From contig NZ_JBGKAD010000001.1 in assembly GCF_041361345.1 (NCBI RefSeq), positions 1,674,001-1,738,000 on the forward strand: a stretch of 64,000 nucleotides of DNA, in the 5' to 3' direction. Source of the stretch: Halobaculum sp. MBLA0147 (GTDB taxonomy: Archaea; Halobacteriota; Halobacteria; Halobacteriales; Haloferacaceae). Shown here piece after piece: positions 1 to 8,435 of the stretch. The first letter of the stretch is position 1. Each line of letters opens with the position of its first letter. Below the pieces are notes generated by a model. That model worked only from the letters and a program-made list of their open reading frames with translations. It was not told the DNA's origin and ran no database searches. The position numbers and the translations under genes were made by a program.

Positions 1-177
1 GCGACGGAGGCCGCGACGATGATCCTCCGCATCGACGACGTGATCGCCGCGGGCGACCTGAAGGGCGGCGGCACGGACGACGACGACGACGCCGCGGGCG
101 GCCCCGGCGGTGCCGGTGGCATGGGCGGCGGCATGGGCGGCATGGGCGGTATGGGTGGCATGGGCGGCGCGATGTGA
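1..177 (+). CDS. Thermosome (group II chaperonin) subunit, 3' end
   Basis: This is the last 58 codons of a thermosome subunit; the gene begins outside the window. The visible part contains the end of the equatorial domain (ATEAATMILRIDDVIAAGDL), which matches the conserved ATP-binding C-terminal segment of group II chaperonins (the family carries A..AA..ILRIDD). It is followed by an acidic linker and a Gly-Met tail (GGMGGGMGGMGG), typical of thermosome/CCT/GroEL C-termini that point into the folding chamber. The complex folds cytosolic proteins with ATP. Whether this is subunit 1, 2 or 3 cannot be decided from the tail alone. Confidence 0.93.
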   Translation, partial: ATEAATMILRIDDVIAAGDLKGGGTDDDDDAAGGPGGAGGMGGGMGGMGGMGGMGGAM

Positions 178-369
178 CGCCGGCCAGAGTCACGCCACAC
201 CACCACACCCCGACCGCACCGTAGCTCGACCACCGTCGCACGCGACGACCTCACGTTCTCACACTTTCTCGCGACCCGCGAGCCGGTGGCTCGTCGGCCG
301 GATAGGTGTATCTCCGACGATACGAGCCGCCCAGACAGTTCGTGGCGCCGCGGCCGAAGCCTCGGCCAC

Positions 370-777
370 TCAGCCGAACAGGCCGCCGAGGTAGAGGACC
401 GCGAGCGCGGAGACGACGAACAGCCCACTCGCGTACCGGGTGACGACCACGCGACCGCGGGGAACACCGCTTCGCCCGTCGGGGTCCGTCCCGCCGGACA
501 GCGCCGAGCGGAGCCCGACCGCTGTCCGCTCGTCGCGGCCGGTCGCGCCACCCACCGGGTCGTCGTCGGGCTCCATCTCGCGGGTCTGCGAGAGGAGCAG
601 GCCGGCACTGCCGGCTGCCGCGCCCATCGAGAGCGTCAGGACGGCGAGTCCCGGCGAGGCGCCCACGAGGGTCGCGCCGCCGGCGACGACCGCGAGTGTC
701 ACCAGCGGCCAGACGAGCCCGTGGACGACGATGCCCCGCAGTCGGCGTCGGTTCACGCCAGCGACTCGGACGAGCAC
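370..777 (-). CDS. Hypothetical haloarchaeal membrane protein, 135 aa
   Basis: The product has two hydrophobic segments near the N-terminus (about residues 21-43 and 46-64), a charged middle portion rich in D/E/R/G, and a C-terminal hydrophobic segment (about 115-134), so three membrane passes are likely. The GTG start at 777 lies just after a basic stretch. No catalytic motif is visible. It is convergent with the upstream thermosome gene and divergent from the phosphate carrier. I do not recognise a named family. Confidence 0.6.
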   Translation of the reverse strand: MLVRVAGVNRRRLRGIVVHGLVWPLVTLAVVAGGATLVGASPGLAVLTLSMGAAAGSAGLLLSQTREMEPDDDPVGGATGRDERTAVGLRSALSGGTDPDGRSGVPRGRVVVTRYASGLFVVSALAVLYLGGLFG

Positions 778-919
778 GTAGGAAACGGTTCCGACGCGCG
801 GGCGCGATCGACGCGACCGACATCGTCACGCGACACCGGAGTCACCACGACACGATCCCGCAACACCACACGACGGCAGAACGGTGACACTTATCACCGA
901 CGGCACGTCAGGCGTCGGT

Positions 920-2122
920 GTGGTCAGTCTGCTGTTGGTCCTCGGGGTCGCGGTCGCGGTGTTCGTCGGGTTCAACATCGGCGGCTCCTCGACGGGGGTC
1001 GCGTTCGGCCCGGCGGTCGGGAGCGGGTTGCTCGCGAAGCTCCCCGCTGCCGCGTTGATGACCGTGTTCGTGTTGTTGGGAGCCGCGACCGCCGGTCGCG
1101 GCGTGATCCAGACGCTCGGCGGCGAGATCGTCCCCTCCTCGGAGTTCACGCTGCTGGTCAGCGTGATCATCCTGCTGTTCGTCGGGTTGGCGCTGCTGGT
1201 GTCGAACACCTTCGGTGTCCCGGCATCCACGTCGATGACGGCCGTCGGCGCCATCGCGGGACTGGGCGTCGCCACCGGGACGCTCCAGGAGCCGGAGATG
1301 GCGCGCATCGTCGGCTGGTGGCTCGTCTCGCCCGTGTTGGCGTTCTGGATCTGTGCCGTCGTCGGCCGGTACCTCTACCCGTACCTCGACGCCAGCTTCC
1401 GGATCGACCGTTCGCCGGGTGCGGTGCTGGAACGCGACGGGCTCTCCGTGTCGCTGGCCGAGGGGACGACGCGCCGCGAGTTCGTCGGCACCGTCGCGGT
1501 GGTGGTCGTCGCCTGCTACATGGCGTTCTCCGCGGGGGCGTCGAACGCGGCCAACGCCGTCGGGCCGCTGGTCGGCTCCCCGGCGGCGAACGTCTCCGTC
1601 GACGCCGGGATCCTGTTGGCGAGTGGCGCCATCGGACTCGGCGCGTTCACCATCGCCCGGCGGACGCTGGACACCGTCGGGAACGACCTGACCGACCTGC
1701 CGATCCTGGCGGCGCTGATCGTCGAGGTCGTCTCGGCGAGTCTCATCACGTTCCTCTCGTGGATCGACGTGCCGGCGTCGCTGGCCGTCTCCGCGACCAT
1801 GAGTATCGTCGGCCTCGGGTGGGGGCGTGCGACGCGGACCGCCACCCTCGGCGACGCCGTCCGCGGTGACGCCCCCGACGTGTCCGTCGACGCGCTCGCG
1901 GCCGAGGCAGAGTCGACGCCGACCGCAGACGGGCAGGCGCAGGGTGACGGCGGCGCCGCGACGACGGACGGCGTCCCGGAGTTGGGAGAGACGGACGAGG
2001 ACCTGCTCGCCGACGACCTGTTCGACCCCGGGACGACCGGGCGCGTGATCTTCTTCTGGATCCTCACGCCGTCGCTGTCGTTCGCCGCCTCGTACGCGCT
2101 GTTCCGGTTCGTCCCGCTGTGA
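920..2122 (+). CDS. PiT-family inorganic phosphate transporter
   Basis: A 400-residue membrane protein of the PiT/Pho-4 family, which imports inorganic phosphate (or metal phosphate) by ion symport. The two inverted PiT signatures are visible: GFNIGGSSTGVAFGPAVG near residue 16 and a related GASNAANAVGPLVG about residue 205, each in a long hydrophobic repeat. A charged cytoplasmic loop (about residues 310-370) precedes the last membrane helix. An in-frame GTG at 884 would add 12 residues, but an AT-rich TATA-like element (around 887-893) sits about 30 bases before the GTG at 920, so a leaderless start at 920 fits better. Substrate cannot be proven from sequence. Confidence 0.88.
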   Translation: MVSLLLVLGVAVAVFVGFNIGGSSTGVAFGPAVGSGLLAKLPAAALMTVFVLLGAATAGRGVIQTLGGEIVPSSEFTLLVSVIILLFVGLALLVSNTFGVPASTSMTAVGAIAGLGVATGTLQEPEMARIVGWWLVSPVLAFWICAVVGRYLYPYLDASFRIDRSPGAVLERDGLSVSLAEGTTRREFVGTVAVVVVACYMAFSAGASNAANAVGPLVGSPAANVSVDAGILLASGAIGLGAFTIARRTLDTVGNDLTDLPILAALIVEVVSASLITFLSWIDVPASLAVSATMSIVGLGWGRATRTATLGDAVRGDAPDVSVDALAAEAESTPTADGQAQGDGGAATTDGVPELGETDEDLLADDLFDPGTTGRVIFFWILTPSLSFAASYALFRFVPL

Positions 2123-2335
2123 GGTGGCGGAAGACGTTCCGAGGTGGTCGGACACCGGAGATCGGCCCTCGGCAGCCGTGGCGACGGCGACGCGTGGTGG
2201 CGGCGGCAGTCGGAGTGACCGCGTTGCGTACCGACGTAGTCGTGTGCCGGTGTAACACGCTCTCGCGTCCGTGGACGGGGGTTCGGTGTCGTGGGATAGC
2301 AACATCTAATTGTACGGGAACCCAATCGAGAGTCG

Positions 2336-2725
2336 ATGCCCACTGTCGAGTACCTCAACTACGAAGTGCTAGACGACCACGGCTGGTCGATGGACGACGA
2401 CGACCTGTTCGAGAAGGCCGGAGACGCCGACCTCGGCGACGAGGACTACGGCTCTCTCGAAGTGAACCAGGGCGAGTACATCCTCGAGGCCGCCGAGGCC
2501 CAAGGCTACGACTGGCCGTTCTCGTGTCGCGCCGGCGCCTGTGCCAACTGCGCGGCCATCGTCAAGGAGGGTGACATCGACATGGACATGCAGCAGATCC
2601 TCTCGGACGAGGAGGTCCAGGAGAAGAACGTCCGGCTGACCTGTATCGGGTCGCCGACCGCCGACGAAGTGAAGATCGTCTACAACGCGAAGCACCTGGA
2701 CTACCTCCAGAACCGCGTCATCTGA
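2336..2725 (+). CDS. fdx: Halophilic plant-type 2Fe-2S ferredoxin
   Basis: A 129-residue acidic ferredoxin that carries electrons, in haloarchaea mainly from pyruvate and 2-oxoglutarate:ferredoxin oxidoreductases. The cluster ligands are C64, C69, C72 (motif CRAGACANC) and C103. The N-terminal insertion of about 25 acidic residues ([21 protein letters not shown]) is the hallmark of the halophilic form and is absent from plant ferredoxins. The length equals the Halobacterium protein. A TATA-like ATCTAAT about 28 bases before the ATG suggests leaderless transcription from its own promoter. Confidence 0.97.
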   Translation: MPTVEYLNYEVLDDHGWSMDDDDLFEKAGDADLGDEDYGSLEVNQGEYILEAAEAQGYDWPFSCRAGACANCAAIVKEGDIDMDMQQILSDEEVQEKNVRLTCIGSPTADEVKIVYNAKHLDYLQNRVI

Positions 2726-2847
2726 ACCGACGCGCCGTTCGGTTCTCCGTTCTTTCGAGACGGTGAGAGATATCAGTCGTTAATCCCACTCCGACAGCCT
2801 TCGTACAGTACCCGGCATGCGAAGATCATATTACGACTGGCTGTTAG

Positions 2848-3549
2848 ATGCTGACTAAAGTCGTGTCGGGTTACTGGTGGCGTCAGTTTCGGCGACTATC
2901 CGAGAACAGAGAACAACTGTTCGCGTTCAGTTGTCTGAGTACCAATCAAATCTGGCAGCAAGGACAATTACCGGACGAGAGACGCGAAGAGATATCACAG
3001 AGAGGGCAGGATCTGATGCGAGAACTGCTCCCCGAGGGACTGCGTCAGCGTCGAAAGCAGAGTAACCACGACACAGACGAAGAGTACGTTCAGAACGTAT
3101 TGTTTGAGGGCGACAATCTGACCCTACCGTTCGTCGCACAACACTTGACCGACAACATCACTGGCGTCTCGTGTGAGACAGAGAGTCAAAACACTGCTTC
3201 GGAGCCCGATATCGTCGTCTCGAAGAACGGTGTCGAGACGGCGAAGCTGGAGGTCAAACGAACTGTGAGCAGCGGGAACGTCTCCGACTACGTCACACAG
3301 TTCACAGCGAAGGACTGGCACGAGAGTGAGAAGTCGACTCCCTCGGTCTTGGTCATCTACTTCCCACTCATCTGTGAGACACCGGCGTGGCGCGCACAGA
3401 AGCTGGTCCGGGGGTACCAGAGTCTGATCGAGAGGGAACCGAAGTGGAACGAGGATTGGATGTACGTCCGGACTATCCCAGCACCACTCGAAAGTGGCGG
3501 CCAGTTCGGCCCACTGGAAACGACGGAGAATCTCGTCCGTGAGTTGTGA
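2848..3549 (+). CDS. Putative PD-(D/E)XK nuclease-like protein of a two-gene island
   Basis: A 233-residue soluble protein that I do not recognise as a named family. The central region has an arrangement like the PD-(D/E)XK nuclease core: P120-D121 in SEPDIVVS, then L134-E135-V136-K137 on the next predicted strand (LEVKRT), followed by a hydrophobic strand (PSVLVIYFPLI). The N-terminal third is helical and rich in Q/R/E. Composition differs from neighbours: fewer acidic residues, more Q, N, S and lower GC, which suggests recent transfer. An AT-rich CATATTA lies only 15 bases before the ATG, so the start is uncertain. It is followed closely by a YwgA/Panacea-like gene. Nuclease activity is an inference from three residues. 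Confidence 0.6.
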   Translation: MLTKVVSGYWWRQFRRLSENREQLFAFSCLSTNQIWQQGQLPDERREEISQRGQDLMRELLPEGLRQRRKQSNHDTDEEYVQNVLFEGDNLTLPFVAQHLTDNITGVSCETESQNTASEPDIVVSKNGVETAKLEVKRTVSSGNVSDYVTQFTAKDWHESEKSTPSVLVIYFPLICETPAWRAQKLVRGYQSLIEREPKWNEDWMYVRTIPAPLESGGQFGPLETTENLVREL

Positions 3550-3593
3550 ATGGCACCACCGGATTCTTATCCTGCGAAGGGCTATCAACAGGT

Positions 3594-4103
3594 ATGACCG
3601 AAGCCGACACGCACAGTAGCTCCCTCGAAGATCTCGACCAGACGGAGTCACAGCTCCTCCGGCTGGTGGCGGGGTCTTCGGGGCCGGTTCGCGGTCGGAC
3701 GAAGCTGATGAAACTCGGCTTCTTCGGGGAGTTCTACGACCGCGACAACGACGGTCTCCGCTCGACGGAGCGTGTCGGCGCGTTCGACGACTTCGTGATC
3801 TACGACCACGGTCCGTTCAGTAGGGACCTGATGGAGGCGTTCGACCGTCTCAAGGACCGTGGGTTACTCGACGAGCAGACGGAGTTGACGTTCAGAGGGA
3901 ATCGCCGAAACGACGTGTCGCTGACTGATCGGGGAGAACGAGTCGTCGAGCGTCTCGATACGGACACCGAGACACGGGACATCGTCGAGCGGTTCGACGA
4001 CTACAGTGCCACGGAAGCCGAGAGTGAGAGTCTGGAACTCCTCGGCATCGGGCGTCACGAAAAAGACGAGTACCGTCTCATACACGTCTCGGAGATCGTC
4101 TAG
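3594..4103 (+). CDS. YwgA/Panacea-like (SocA-related) protein, putative partner of the nuclease-like gene
   Basis: A 169-residue protein with the pattern seen in YwgA and Panacea/SocA (DUF4065) proteins: a helical stretch RTKLMKLGFFGEFYD, then FVIYDHGPFSRDLMEAFDRL (where the family has Y-GP-S), then a GLL strand and a C-terminal helical part. Panacea domains serve as antitoxins in many toxin-antitoxin pairs; YwgA-like proteins also occur in defence contexts. A longer version from GTG 3546 would overlap the previous stop, but a TATA-like TTCTTAT at 3565-3571 sits about 26 bases before ATG 3594, so a separate leaderless transcript is more likely. Family assignment is by pattern only. Confidence 0.62.
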   Translation: MTEADTHSSSLEDLDQTESQLLRLVAGSSGPVRGRTKLMKLGFFGEFYDRDNDGLRSTERVGAFDDFVIYDHGPFSRDLMEAFDRLKDRGLLDEQTELTFRGNRRNDVSLTDRGERVVERLDTDTETRDIVERFDDYSATEAESESLELLGIGRHEKDEYRLIHVSEIV

Positions 4104-4116
4104 CGGGTGAACGTTC

Positions 4117-4530
4117 TCAGTCGACAGACCCCTCGCGGCGCGCCGCCTCCCGTCGGCCCACGAGTCGCCGTCGTGTCAGCCACGCGGTCGTCCCGCCGAC
4201 GAGCGCGCCGGCCGTGTTCGCGAGTTGGTCGAGCAGCGAGAACGATCGCGTCGCGAGTGGGAGTTGCCCGACTTCGAGCGCCAGCCCGTAGCCGGCCGCC
4301 AGCGCCACCGCGAGCGCGATCCGACGGGGCTCGCGCCCGACGGCCCACACGGCGACCGCGCCGAGGGCGGTGTAGCCGGCGAAGTGGAGGTGTTTGTCCG
4401 TCACGACGGGGATTCCCGGACCCGTCCCGGGCGGTCGTGGCCAGAGTGACGCGACCGCGAGGAGGAGCGCGACGACCACGACACCGACACGACTCACTCG
4501 GCGGACGCGCTGCGGGTTGACGAGCGACAT
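4117..4530 (-). CDS. VanZ-like family membrane protein
   Basis: A 137-residue protein with three to four predicted membrane helices. It keeps the VanZ-like signature: D45-K-H-L-H in the first block (DKHLHFAGYTALG) and, in the last block, E86, Q89, R95, D101 and N105 (EVGQLPLATRSFSLLDQLAN). In bacteria VanZ is linked to teicoplanin resistance; haloarchaeal members have no known role. The ATG at 4530 is chosen because the reading frame upstream is Arg-rich and not protein-like. It is convergent with the YwgA-like gene, 13 bases away. Confidence 0.82.
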   Translation of the reverse strand: MSLVNPQRVRRVSRVGVVVVALLLAVASLWPRPPGTGPGIPVVTDKHLHFAGYTALGAVAVWAVGREPRRIALAVALAAGYGLALEVGQLPLATRSFSLLDQLANTAGALVGGTTAWLTRRRLVGRREAARREGSVD

Positions 4531-4730
4531 CGTCGCCAGTCTGGCGGCCACCGGACTAACTCCTCCGGTCGCACTGCGATCCACTCCCGACCATCGCGTA
4601 GCGTCCACTCGCCGCAGTCGGCCGCGAACCACCCGACTCCGTCGACCATCCGGCGAAGGTCCCCCGAGAGAATCAGAATCGGTAGCGACCCGATCAGATT
4701 TATGTGTCGGAGGCGCGAGCGTCCGGACAG

Positions 4731-6140
4731 ATGCCGTCACGCGACTCCGATGGACCGAGTCGGTTCGCGGTCGTCCTCGCGGTTCTCCTCCTCGGGCTCG
4801 CGGCCACCGCGCCGGTGTTCGCACAGGAGACCGGCACGGAGACCGCGACGAGCGCGAGCACGGAGACCGCCGGCGACGCGTCGGTGGTGGTGGTCGACGA
4901 CGACGGCGGGGCGGACTACCGGACGATCTCCGCCGCCGTCGCGGCCGCACAGCCGGGGACGACGGTCCGCGTACTGAAGGGGAACTACACGGAGGCGGTC
5001 GTCGTCAACCGGAGTATCACGCTCGTCGCGCCCGACGGCGCGCTGTTGTACGGCGGGGGCGACGGCGTGACGACCGGGATCACGATCACCGAGGGCGCCG
5101 CGCCGACGATCCGCGGGTTCACACTCGTCGACTACCGGATCGGCGTAGACGCACGCGGCTCCAGCGGCGCCTGGTCGCTACAGGACGTCGCGATCGAGGG
5201 TGCCGACAACGTCGGCGTGTACGCCGCGGCGTCGACGGGCGACTGGAGCGTCTCACAACTCACGGTGACCAACACGACCGGCGTCGCCGTGGGTGCGTTC
5301 AAGTCCAGCGGGAACTGGAGTGTCACCCGTGCGACGGTCCGGAACACGCGTGGTGTCGGGATCAACGCACGCTTCGCGAGCGGGAACTGGCGTGTCCGGA
5401 ACGCCGACGTCCGGAACACGACCGCCGGCACGACGATCCCGGCCAACTGGAGTGGCACCGCGATCTACGCGGGGAACGCCAGCGGGAACTGGACGGTCGG
5501 CGCCTCCGTCTTCGGCAACAACGACGACCCCGTGATCGACGCGACGAACGCCGATCCGGCCGGGAACGCGACCGGTAACTACTGGAACGGCGGCGTCCCG
5601 ACCGACGGCGACTGTATCGGGGCCGTCGACTGCGGTGATCCGCTGAGTACGCCGCCGGTCGACTTCGGCGACAACACGCCCGCCTACCAGCCCGAGGCAC
5701 CTGGCGGGAGTGGGCTCCCACTCGTCCAGGTCGCGGCCGGCATCGTCGGGGTGCTGGTGCTGCTCGGTGGTGGGTACCTCGTCACACAGACAGTCGGCGC
5801 GGACACGCTCGTCGCCACGCTGGAGGGGCTCGTCGGGAGTCTCCTGGCGGCGGTCGGCGTCCTGGACGGCGGCGGTGGCAACCGGATCATCGCTCTCTCG
5901 AACGAGGACCAGGCGAGTGTCACCTGTCGCGTCCAGTGTCGTACCAACGACGGCGTGCAGTTCCAGTACGACCTCACGCTCGCGAGCGGCGAACAGCGCG
6001 AGGCGCCGGAGCTCCCGGCGAGTGGTCCCTTCGAGATCACCGTCCAGGTGGGTGACGTCGACGTGACCGAGACGTTCGAGAGTGCGACCGACGTGATCGT
6101 CCGCGTCGTCTCGAACGACGCCGAGGTCGTCGCCGCCTGA
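4731..6140 (+). CDS. Secreted right-handed beta-helix protein with membrane anchor and internal domain
   Basis: A 469-residue protein. Residues 12-31 form a signal peptide ending APVFA. Next comes a pectin-lyase-like beta-helix start (DYRTISAAVAAAQPG..V.V..GNYTEAV) and at least five coils that each carry a SGNWSV-type motif (SGAWSL, TGDWSV, SGNWSV, SGNWRV, SGNWTV) with regular spacing. A membrane helix (about 327-350) precedes a cytosolic beta-rich domain of about 110 residues. The outside part is probably displayed at the cell surface. ATG 4731 is favoured over GTG 4704 because the TATA-like GATTTAT (4697-4703) is about 28 bases upstream. No polysaccharide-lyase active site can be assigned. 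Confidence 0.75.
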   Translation: MPSRDSDGPSRFAVVLAVLLLGLAATAPVFAQETGTETATSASTETAGDASVVVVDDDGGADYRTISAAVAAAQPGTTVRVLKGNYTEAVVVNRSITLVAPDGALLYGGGDGVTTGITITEGAAPTIRGFTLVDYRIGVDARGSSGAWSLQDVAIEGADNVGVYAAASTGDWSVSQLTVTNTTGVAVGAFKSSGNWSVTRATVRNTRGVGINARFASGNWRVRNADVRNTTAGTTIPANWSGTAIYAGNASGNWTVGASVFGNNDDPVIDATNADPAGNATGNYWNGGVPTDGDCIGAVDCGDPLSTPPVDFGDNTPAYQPEAPGGSGLPLVQVAAGIVGVLVLLGGGYLVTQTVGADTLVATLEGLVGSLLAAVGVLDGGGGNRIIALSNEDQASVTCRVQCRTNDGVQFQYDLTLASGEQREAPELPASGPFEITVQVGDVDVTETFESATDVIVRVVSNDAEVVAA

Positions 6141-6251
6141 CCGCGGCAGCGGGAGGCGGCAGGTCACTCCGAAGCGGCACACCACTCCGAGGCGATACGC
6201 TACTCCAGACACCCGTCGTCGGGTGCCGCCGGTGACGGCACCGGTCGTCCG

Positions 6252-7049
6252 TCAGCCCATCCCGGGCGGCGGGTCACGGCCGAAGTCGTCGTCCTCGGTG
6301 TCCACGTCGAGCCCCATCTCCTCGCGACGCGTCCTGAGTTCGCGGATCTGCCGGAGGTAGTAGGCGACGCCGCCGCCGCCGACGAGGAGCGCGACGCCCA
6401 GCAGTCCGGCGAGGATCTGCACGTCTCGCGGGAGGTAGAACTGGACGATCACGGAGTCGCGTGTCACCTCGTCGATCTGGACGTGGACGCGGTCGTCGGC
6501 GTCCGGCGCCGAGAGGTCACCGGCCGGCGACACGCGGCCGAACACCGGCAGCGAGGCGCGCCGGCCCGGTGGGAGGAGGACCTCGTAGTCACCCTCGACG
6601 AACACCGGTAGCGCGAATCGTTTGGGCGAACTCCCGGCCGTGAACGCCACCTTGTCGCCGGAGACGTTCCCCTCCGGGAAGGAGACGATCACCGCCTCGC
6701 GGGTCCGACGCACCTCGCCGCGCTCGGCGAGTGTCGTCCCCGAAATCACCGTCCCGTTCGGGTACTGGTAGCGGATCGCCCGGGCCGACAGCGGGTTCCG
6801 GCCGCCGAACCCGTCCCGGCGGAACAGTTCGATCCGCTCGCCCTCGGCGCGGTACACCCCCTCGAAGGTGGTGTTCTCGTGGATCGTCACGTGCACGTCG
6901 GCGCTCGTGTTCCACGCGTAGCTCCCACCCGGGGGCGTCTGGTCCAACTGCTCGTCGCGAACCTCGCCGCCGAGGAACCCGGTACACCCCGACAACAGCA
7001 ACAGTAATCCGAGCGCGACGGCGGCGCGCGTTCGTCGTGTTCCGATCAT
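6252..7049 (-). CDS. Haloarchaeal lipoprotein with C-terminal membrane helix
   Basis: A 265-residue protein with a lipobox LLSGC (Cys22), so it is probably lipid-anchored on the outside. The body is beta-rich (about residues 45-205), followed by a membrane helix (about 212-232) and a short charged tail ending in GRDPPPGMG. Two anchors in one protein is a recurrent haloarchaeal design. I believe it belongs to the uncharacterised DUF5803 family, from memory. It is the last gene of a set tfe, DUF2110, lipoprotein, with 18 bases to its upstream neighbour, which suggests co-transcription. Confidence 0.75.
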   Translation of the reverse strand: MIGTRRTRAAVALGLLLLLSGCTGFLGGEVRDEQLDQTPPGGSYAWNTSADVHVTIHENTTFEGVYRAEGERIELFRRDGFGGRNPLSARAIRYQYPNGTVISGTTLAERGEVRRTREAVIVSFPEGNVSGDKVAFTAGSSPKRFALPVFVEGDYEVLLPPGRRASLPVFGRVSPAGDLSAPDADDRVHVQIDEVTRDSVIVQFYLPRDVQILAGLLGVALLVGGGGVAYYLRQIRELRTRREEMGLDVDTEDDDFGRDPPPGMG

Positions 7050-7067
7050 CGTGCGGGGAGTCGACCG

Positions 7068-7742
7068 TTATTGGGGGACGACACACTTCAGTTCCGCGGG
7101 GAGGTGTTCGCCGACGGCGGCCAAGAGTCCCGGCGGGTCCGTCGCCGGCTCACAGAGCACGCTCTGCTCCAACAGACCGAGGCGCTCGACGGTCACGATG
7201 TCGCGAGCGTGACCGGCGCGGTTCACCGTCGCCCGCACCTCCGCCCGCGTCGCGCTGTTGACGTTGAGTCGCCCGTCACCGCGCGTCCACTCGTACAGCC
7301 GGTCGCGCGCCGTCTCGGCCAGCTCGTGGTCCCCGTCCGCGTCGTAGACGAACTCTAACGGGAGGTGTTGGACCAGTCCGAACCGGTCGCGGATCTGGTC
7401 GGCGGTCCCGACACCCAGTCCGAGTCCGTCCGTGTCGACGGCGATCTCCTCGCCGGCGTCGAGGTACAACGCGTCCTCGTCCCACGCGTCGAGCGTGCCG
7501 GTGTACGTCTCCCCGTCGTCGAAGTGGTCGGTCACCGTCCCCCACTCCTCACGCAACAGGTTGCGCGCGACCGGCGCGTCCTCGCCGGTGAGCGTGACGG
7601 CGACGAACTCGTCGCCCCGCACACCCACGTCGTACTCGACGGCCAACTCCTCGAGTGCGTTCGCCACCAACGATCCCATCCCGTCGAGGGCACGCTCGCG
7701 CGCCTCGCCGGCCACGTAACACTTCGTCGCGAGAACGACCAT
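7068..7742 (-). CDS. DUF2110 family protein
   Basis: A 224-residue soluble acidic protein. It begins MVVLATKCYVAGEARERALD and has a central beta-rich segment (VARNLLREEWGTVTDHFDDG, then YTGTLDAWDEDALYLDAG) that may be an OB- or SH3-like barrel, and a C-terminal helical half with a hairpin-like RAEVRATVNRAGHARDIVTV. It matches what I recall of the DUF2110 family, which is archaeal and adjacent to tfe in many euryarchaea. The two-base gap to tfe suggests co-expression and possibly a transcription-related role, but no function is established. Confidence 0.78.
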   Translation of the reverse strand: MVVLATKCYVAGEARERALDGMGSLVANALEELAVEYDVGVRGDEFVAVTLTGEDAPVARNLLREEWGTVTDHFDDGETYTGTLDAWDEDALYLDAGEEIAVDTDGLGLGVGTADQIRDRFGLVQHLPLEFVYDADGDHELAETARDRLYEWTRGDGRLNVNSATRAEVRATVNRAGHARDIVTVERLGLLEQSVLCEPATDPPGLLAAVGEHLPAELKCVVPQ

Positions 7743-7744
7743 CG

Positions 7745-8287
7745 CTACGCCTCGGCTCGGTCCTCGGTCTCGCGGTCGACGCCGAGTTCGTCACGTAGTT
7801 CGTCGATCCGGTCCTCCACCGACTCCAACAGCCGCGAGTTCTCCATCGACTCCAACGGGGAGCCACACTCCGGACACTCGAAGCCGAACTCCATCGCCTC
7901 CTCGAACTCGAACCGGATCGAGTCCACCTCACAGAGGTAGAACTGGTGGTCGCGCTCGTAGTCGCGCCGCTCTTCGAGCCCCTCCAGCAGTCGCCCGAGT
8001 TCCTCCTGGAGGTTCTCGGGAATGTTCTCGTACTTGAACGTCCACAGGTACGTGAGCCACCCGGAGTCCTCGTCGCGGACCCGCCGGTACGCCGCCAGGT
8101 CGTTCTCGTAGAGGATGAACAACGCCCGCCGCACGTCGTTCAACTCCAGCCCCAACTCCTCGGCCAGTTCCTCGTCTGTCACCTCGCCGTCCGGCGGTGC
8201 CGCCGCCACCGGCATCCCAGTCGGCCCCACGAGTTCGTGGAGGTACTTCTGGATCACCGGGTCCTCGAGCAGGTCCTCAAAAGCCAT
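7745..8287 (-). CDS. tfe: Transcription initiation factor TFE (TFIIE alpha homologue)
   Basis: A 180-residue protein with an N-terminal winged helix (about residues 1-90) and a C-terminal zinc-ribbon region. TFE binds RNA polymerase and helps open the promoter together with TBP and TFB. The ribbon shows C119 (FYLCEVDSIRF) and C138/C141 (FECPECGSPLE); the partner of C119 in a usual CxxC pair is missing, so the zinc site is incomplete, as I recall for other haloarchaeal TFEs. The C-terminus is a charged helix. A TATA-like CTATAG (around 8313-8318) lies about 28 bases before the ATG. It heads a three-gene operon. Confidence 0.95.
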   Translation of the reverse strand: MAFEDLLEDPVIQKYLHELVGPTGMPVAAAPPDGEVTDEELAEELGLELNDVRRALFILYENDLAAYRRVRDEDSGWLTYLWTFKYENIPENLQEELGRLLEGLEERRDYERDHQFYLCEVDSIRFEFEEAMEFGFECPECGSPLESMENSRLLESVEDRIDELRDELGVDRETEDRAEA

Positions 8288-8341
8288 TACGGGAGACTAT
8301 CGGGTGGAGGCTTCTATAGCTTGCGACCGACCTTTTTCACT

Positions 8342-8375
8342 CCTCGGGGTGGCCGCCTGCGGCGGCCACCCGAGG
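8342..8375. other. Strong stem-loop flanked by T5 and A6 runs
   Basis: A 15/16-base inverted repeat (left arm 8342-8357, loop TGC, right arm 8361-8375) with one bulged G. The plus strand has TTTTT before it (8331-8335) and AAAAAA after it (8376-8381), so the A/T flanks could extend the stem. It lies directly upstream of the tfe promoter and downstream of endonuclease V. It could act as a second terminator or insulator; its role is not known. Confidence 0.7.
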
Positions 8376-8384
8376 AAAAAAGCT

Positions 8385-8427
8385 CGATCAAAAAGGGCCG
8401 CGAGCGCGCCTGGCGGCGCGCTCGCGG
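8385..8427 (-). terminator. Intrinsic-terminator-like hairpin for the rhomboid-endonuclease V transcript
   Basis: A perfect 13-base inverted repeat (8398-8410 with 8415-8427, loop TGGC). Read on the minus strand it is followed by CCCTTTTT and soon by a second T-run (TTTTTT at 8381-8376). This hairpin-plus-T layout is what a terminator for the minus-strand gene upstream would look like. Archaeal termination depends mainly on the T-runs, so the hairpin may be accessory. Confidence 0.6.
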
Positions 8428-8435
8428 TGGATTGC

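Noticed and set aside
286-1869. 527-codon plus-strand frame across two genes
   Set aside because: Arg- and Gly-rich shadow translation overlapping the membrane-protein gene and the phosphate carrier in other frames; no protein-like pattern.
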